64,000 nt of DNA from Perognathus longimembris pacificus. Its lineage: Eukaryota > Chordata > Mammalia > Rodentia > Heteromyidae. Positions 60,140 to 64,000 of this stretch are shown in pieces. How positions within the stretch are numbered: position 1 is the first letter of the stretch; each line of letters begins with the position of its first letter. Under the pieces are notes generated by a model. That model ran no database searches and was not told the origin of the DNA. It saw nothing but the letters and a program-made list of their open reading frames with translations. A program made the position numbers and the translations under genes. The stretch covers positions 14,645,142 to 14,709,141 of the forward strand of contig NC_063171.1 in the NCBI RefSeq assembly GCF_023159225.1. Direction: 5' to 3'.

Positions 60140-60684
60140 AAATAGGGCTACTTAATTTTTGAGTTCTACGTATATTTTAGATATAAAACCCTTATCTGTT
60201 GTATGAGCAGTCAAGATCTTCTCCGAATCTGTGAGCTTTCTGTTTATCTTGCAAGCTATGTCCTTTGCCATGCAAAAGTCTTGACGTTTGATGCAATCCC
60301 ATTTGTCCAACCTTTCTTTGATTTGCTATGTTTCTGGGCCTTTATTAAAAAAGATACAATCTGTGCCAAAGAGCAGAAGTGTATTTCTTATTCCATCTTG
60401 CAATGTTTTCAGGGTATCTGGTTTTACCTTGATGTCTTTTATCCATTTGGAATTTATTCTCGTGCAGGGTGGTAGATAAGGATCTAGTTTTAGTTTGTTA
60501 CAGGTGTTGAGCCATTTCTGCCAGCACCATTAATTAAAGAGGTTATCTTTCCTCCATCCTATTTTTTCAGCTCCTTTATTAAAGATTAAGTAGTCATAGG
60601 TCTGCAGGTTCATTTCTGGGACTTCAGTTCTGTTCCATTGGTCCTCAGGCCTGTGCTTGTGACAATACCAGGCTGTTGTTTTGT

Positions 60685-60715
<31 letters not shown>

Positions 60716-61156
60716 TACTATAGGTTTGTAATACACCTTGAAGTTGGTATTAAAATTTTCCCTGCACTGTTCTTTCTACTTAGAATTGTTTTTGCTATTC
60801 AGGGTCTTTTATTGTTCCAAATGAATTTCTGGGTTGCTTCCTCTATTTCATTAAAGAATGGTGTTGGGATATTGATGGGTATGGTGTTGGATTTGTAGAT
60901 AGCCTTTGGCAGTATTGCCATTTTCATGATGTTAATCCTCCCAGTCCAGGAGCATGTGAGGTTTTTCCGTTTCCTCAGTTGTGCTTTAATTTCCTTTTTG
61001 ATCTTTTTAAAGTTTTCATCATTGAGGTCTTTCACTTCTTTAGTTAAGTTTATTCCTAAGCATTTTATGTTTTTTGAACAAAAGGAGTTGCTTTCCTGAT
61101 TTCAGTCACACTATTTGTATTGGTGGCATACAGAGAAGCTGTTAATATGTGAGGAT

Positions 61157-61162
<6 letters not shown>

Positions 61163-61203
<41 letters not shown>

Positions 61204-61402
61204 TTTTTTGCCAGTCCTGGGGCTTGGACTCAGGGCCTGAGCACTGTCCCTGGTTTCTTTTTGCTCAAGGCTAGCACTCTGCCACTTGATCCACAGTGCT
61301 ACTTCTGGCCATTTTCTGTATACGTGGTGCTGGGGAATTGAACCCAGGGCCTCATGTATACGAGGCAAGCACTTTTGCCACTAGGCCATATCCCCAGCCC
61401 AA
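61163..61402 (-). mobile_element. IDL-Geo SINE inside L1-8
   Basis: Minus-strand dimer with an (ATTT)n microsatellite in place of a simple T-tail (about 61157-61206). Target duplication TGAGGATTTATTT at 61150-61162 and 61403-61415, within L1-8 ORF2 sequence. Confidence 0.93.
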
Positions 61403-61512
61403 TGAGGATTTATTTTATATACTGCTACTTTGCCAAATTTTTAGATCAACTCAAGTAACTTGGTAATTAAGTCTATGGGGTTCATTAAATATAGGATCTT
61501 GTCATCTGGAAA

Positions 61513-61548
61513 AAGAGAGAGAGAGAGAGCAAAAGAGAGAGAGAGAGA
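61513..61548. repeat. (GA)n microsatellite in L1-8
   Basis: Two GA blocks split by 'caaaa', at the position where the RT active-site coding sequence is expected. Confidence 0.9.
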
Positions 61549-61769
61549 CTTGCTTCACCTTTCCTTATTTGCATCCCCTTTATAGTTGCCTCTTGCTTTA
61601 TTATTCTGTATAGGAATTTGAGTACTGTGTTGAATAGGAATAGAGAGAGCGAACATCCTTGTTTTGCTTCTGATTTTCTTTTTAGCAATAAAGAAGAAAT
61701 TGAACATTTTATTTTCTCTCTTTAAAATAATTTACAGATAAAAAAATTTACAGACTTTCTTATTAATCC

Positions 61770-62045
61770 TCCCAGAGAGCCTGGATTAGAAGCCAGGTAA
61801 AGAAGGTACGTCCGTGAGATTATTGTTTCCAGTTAACCATCTAAAAGTCAGATGCAGATCTATGGCTCTAAGGGTAAACTGCAGCCTTGAGTGAACAAGC
61901 TGGGCTCAAGCCCTAATACTGGCACAATAAATAAACCACAAATAAATATGCACGCCTAGAGATATATCTCAATGGACAAGTGCCAGTCTAGCAAGCCTGA
62001 GCCCCTGAGTTTAGTTAGAATCCAGTGCAGCCAAAAATAAATAAC
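61770..62045 (+). repeat. Old SINE fragments inside L1-8
   Basis: A dimer relic ('agcctggattagaagccagg', 'gatctatggctctaagggta', 'gggctcaagccctaatactg') followed by an ID-like relic (61955-62045), interrupting L1-8 ORF2 between about 61690 and 62070. Confidence 0.6.
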
Positions 62046-63395
62046 TAAATTAACCAGTGCTTTAATGATTGATCCTGATTTTAAAGGGACTGGCTTTAAC
62101 TTAATGATAGCTGTAGGTTTGCCACACCCAGCCTTTATTATATTCAGGAATGTCCCCTGAAATCCTAGTTTCTCCAAAGCTTTCATGATAATGCTGCTGG
62201 ATTTTCTTAAATGCTTTTTCTGAATCTAAAGTAATAATCATGTGGTTCTTGACCTAAATCCTCAAAGAAACAACTACTTTCTTAATAAATGTTTTAAAGT
62301 CCTACAAAAAGACTTCTCTGAGGAGGAAATGAGAATAGTCAAGAGGGTACATGAGGAAATGTTCAACATCACTGGCCATCAAATAAGTGCAAATTCAAAC
62401 AACACTGAGATTCCACATTACCCCAGTAAGAATGTCCTTTATCCAGAATACTAACAATAACAGATTTTGGAGAGAGGGATTGGCCTAAAGGGAAACCCCC
62501 TACACTGCTGGTGGGAGTTCAACCACTCTGGAAAGCAGTATGGAGGTTCCTCATAAGGCTAAACATAGAACTCCCTTATGACCCAGCAGCCCTGCTTTTG
62601 GGCATCTACCCAAAAGATTACAAGCAGAACCAAAGTAAAGCCACCAGCACAAGGATATTCATCACAGCACAAATTCCCATTGCTAAAATATATAACCAAC
62701 TCAGATCCCCCTCAGTAGATGAGTGGATCAAGAAAATGTGGTACATATACACAATGGAAATCTATAGCTTTATCAAAAAGAATGACACTGCCCCAATCAT
62801 AAGGAAATGGAAAGACTTGGAAAAATTATACTAAGTAAGCCAGACTCAAAGAAAAATAGACTCTGTAATTTCCTTCATTGGTAATAATCAGTATATGTCT
62901 AAGATAGTCCTAGCAGAAGATCACAATGGTTCAATAGCTATGTACATATAAACATATCAGATACTAAGCGAAATGAACTCCAATTATGGAAGTAAATAAT
63001 TTGCCATGGTCATTGTTATTTTCAGTGTACCATCAGAAATTATGCCACTTTCTTTTGTCTTCCCCCCCCCCCAGGTTTTTACCCCTGAAGCCACTGTTAC
63101 TGATTTTACTACCCTGGGTATTGTATATATGTTTATTGGAACTAGGGAAGGGAAAGAGAACCTCAAAATGTAGAGACAAAGGGTAAAATGCAAACCGATG
63201 CAACAACAATATTTATGAAACTATATACCCTAATCCAACTTTACAACTCATGGGGTAAGGAGGGAATTGGGGAGAGGGGAAGGAGGGAGAAAAAAGAGAG
63301 AGGAAATGCCAACTTTGATAAGAAATGTACTCACTGTCTTACATATGAAACTGTAACAACTCTGTACATCACTTTGATGAATAATAAATTTTTTA

Positions 63396-64000
63396 AAATG
63401 TTGCCACTGCTCAATGAATGCTGATAGACCAGTAGGATACACCGAAAGCTGAAGGCCCTTCTCATTGTCCCCCAAAAATATTCTTTGAAGTAGCCTTGAA
63501 TTAACACCTGCCTCAAACTAAGATCCAGTTGCCAGAGTCTGAACCCCAAAATCATAATGCTGGGCCTGACGGAGATGTGGATATCAGAGATTTAACTGTA
63601 ACTGGCATAGGCAATTGCTTTTATTCCCAGAAAATATGCCTGCATTGTAAATACTTTATGGTATTTTAACATATGAGTAAGCAAATAGAGCCATCACTTT
63701 TTTGAATAACTAAATAAAGCTTATTGAGAATCATCTTCTAATGAATCTCCTCTATGATCAGATTATCTGATACCCTGGCTTGAGTAACAACTACTTAAAA
63801 TTTTTATGATGAAGTAACCTTTCAAAGTAGAATATATTCTTACCCATGTTTGGTGTAAGAACACAGGTGACCACATAAATTTTCCTAGAGATTTATGATA
63901 TTATGAAGTAAATCATAAACTGAACTCAAGGAAAAAAATAGTAATGGAAATGTATATTGAAGACGAGAAAGTTTTTCATTCCCAAATTTAAAATATTTAA
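63396..64000. other. AT-rich spacer
   Basis: Nothing recognisable. Confidence 0.6.

Larger units (their letters stand above)
60140..63395 (+). mobile_element. L1-8: long 5'-inverted L1
   Basis: Minus-strand ORF2 piece 60140-62254 (RT domain to the K-I-Y-V-E-L-K-like segment) joined head-to-head to plus-strand ORF2 end and 3'UTR 62255-63395 (from the N-P-Q-R-N-N segment). The outer end of the inverted piece and the start of the plus piece are adjacent in L1 coordinates, the mark of twin priming. The plus part keeps the C-terminus (open 62511-62834), a C-rich spot, a G-rich tract and AATAAATTTTT at the end. Stops and indels show it is old. The inverted part was later hit by SINEs at 61163-61402 and about 61770-62045. 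Target duplication not clear. Confidence 0.88.

Noticed and set aside
6761..61402. Regularly recurring near-identical ~200-bp blocks, considered as CRISPR or a tandem array
   Set aside because: They are dispersed SINE insertions with A-tails and individual target duplications, not spaced direct repeats.
1..64000. A novel host defence or gene system
   Set aside because: All coding signatures found belong to L1 ORF1/ORF2 or retroviral pol/env remnants; nothing in the rest of the window shows conserved-gene structure.

Overview
The window looks like intergenic DNA from a rodent nuclear genome. It is AT-rich and packed with retrotransposons, and I found no intact host protein-coding gene, RNA gene, CRISPR array or bacterial-type operon. 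Lineage is inferred from the SINEs. Seven young copies of a dimeric element pair a left ID-like (tRNA-derived) monomer with a distinct right monomer, and several older copies pair the same right monomer with a 7SL/B1-like left monomer. The ID-left dimer matches the published description of the IDL-Geo SINE of geomyoid rodents (kangaroo rats, pocket mice, pocket gophers). I therefore favour Heteromyidae/Geomyidae, from memory of that family and not from a database match.

Layout. 1-1285: 5'UTR of a minus-strand L1 (L1-1) running off the left edge. 1286-12717: AT-rich spacer with old SINE and L1 scraps, two GT/CA microsatellite areas and two young SINEs. 12718-15600: minus-strand remnant of a betaretrovirus-like (class II) provirus with one LTR, a polypurine tract, an env transmembrane remnant, integrase and RNase H. 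15600-26283: spacer with SINEs, a class I solo LTR with a 4-bp target duplication (23215-23804) and an L1 3'UTR. 26284-34262: a nearly full-length, relatively young plus-strand L1 (L1-3; 5'UTR, ORF1, ORF2, 3'UTR) inserted at the inversion joint of an older L1 (L1-2). A 531-bp solo LTR with a 5-bp target duplication sits inside its ORF2. 36395-40068: an L1 3'UTR and two 5'-inverted L1s (L1-4, L1-5). 41947-49847: a long minus-strand L1 (L1-6) holding a second, 5'-inverted L1 (L1-7) with a 17-bp target duplication, plus an out-of-place piece of L1 3'UTR. 50-60 kb: spacer with SINEs and microsatellites. 60140-63395: another 5'-inverted L1 (L1-8), itself hit by SINEs.

How the parts relate. Nothing here works as a host operon or pathway. 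The L1 machinery (endonuclease and reverse transcriptase of ORF2, RNA-binding ORF1) is the likely enzyme source for the SINE insertions, most of which carry A-tails and matching flanks. All L1 and retroviral reading frames in the window are broken. The most notable structures are five twin-primed (5'-inverted) L1s within about 37 kb, the clean LTR-in-ORF2 insertion, and a SINE right monomer that carries its own tRNA-like A and B boxes and is shared between two kinds of SINE head.
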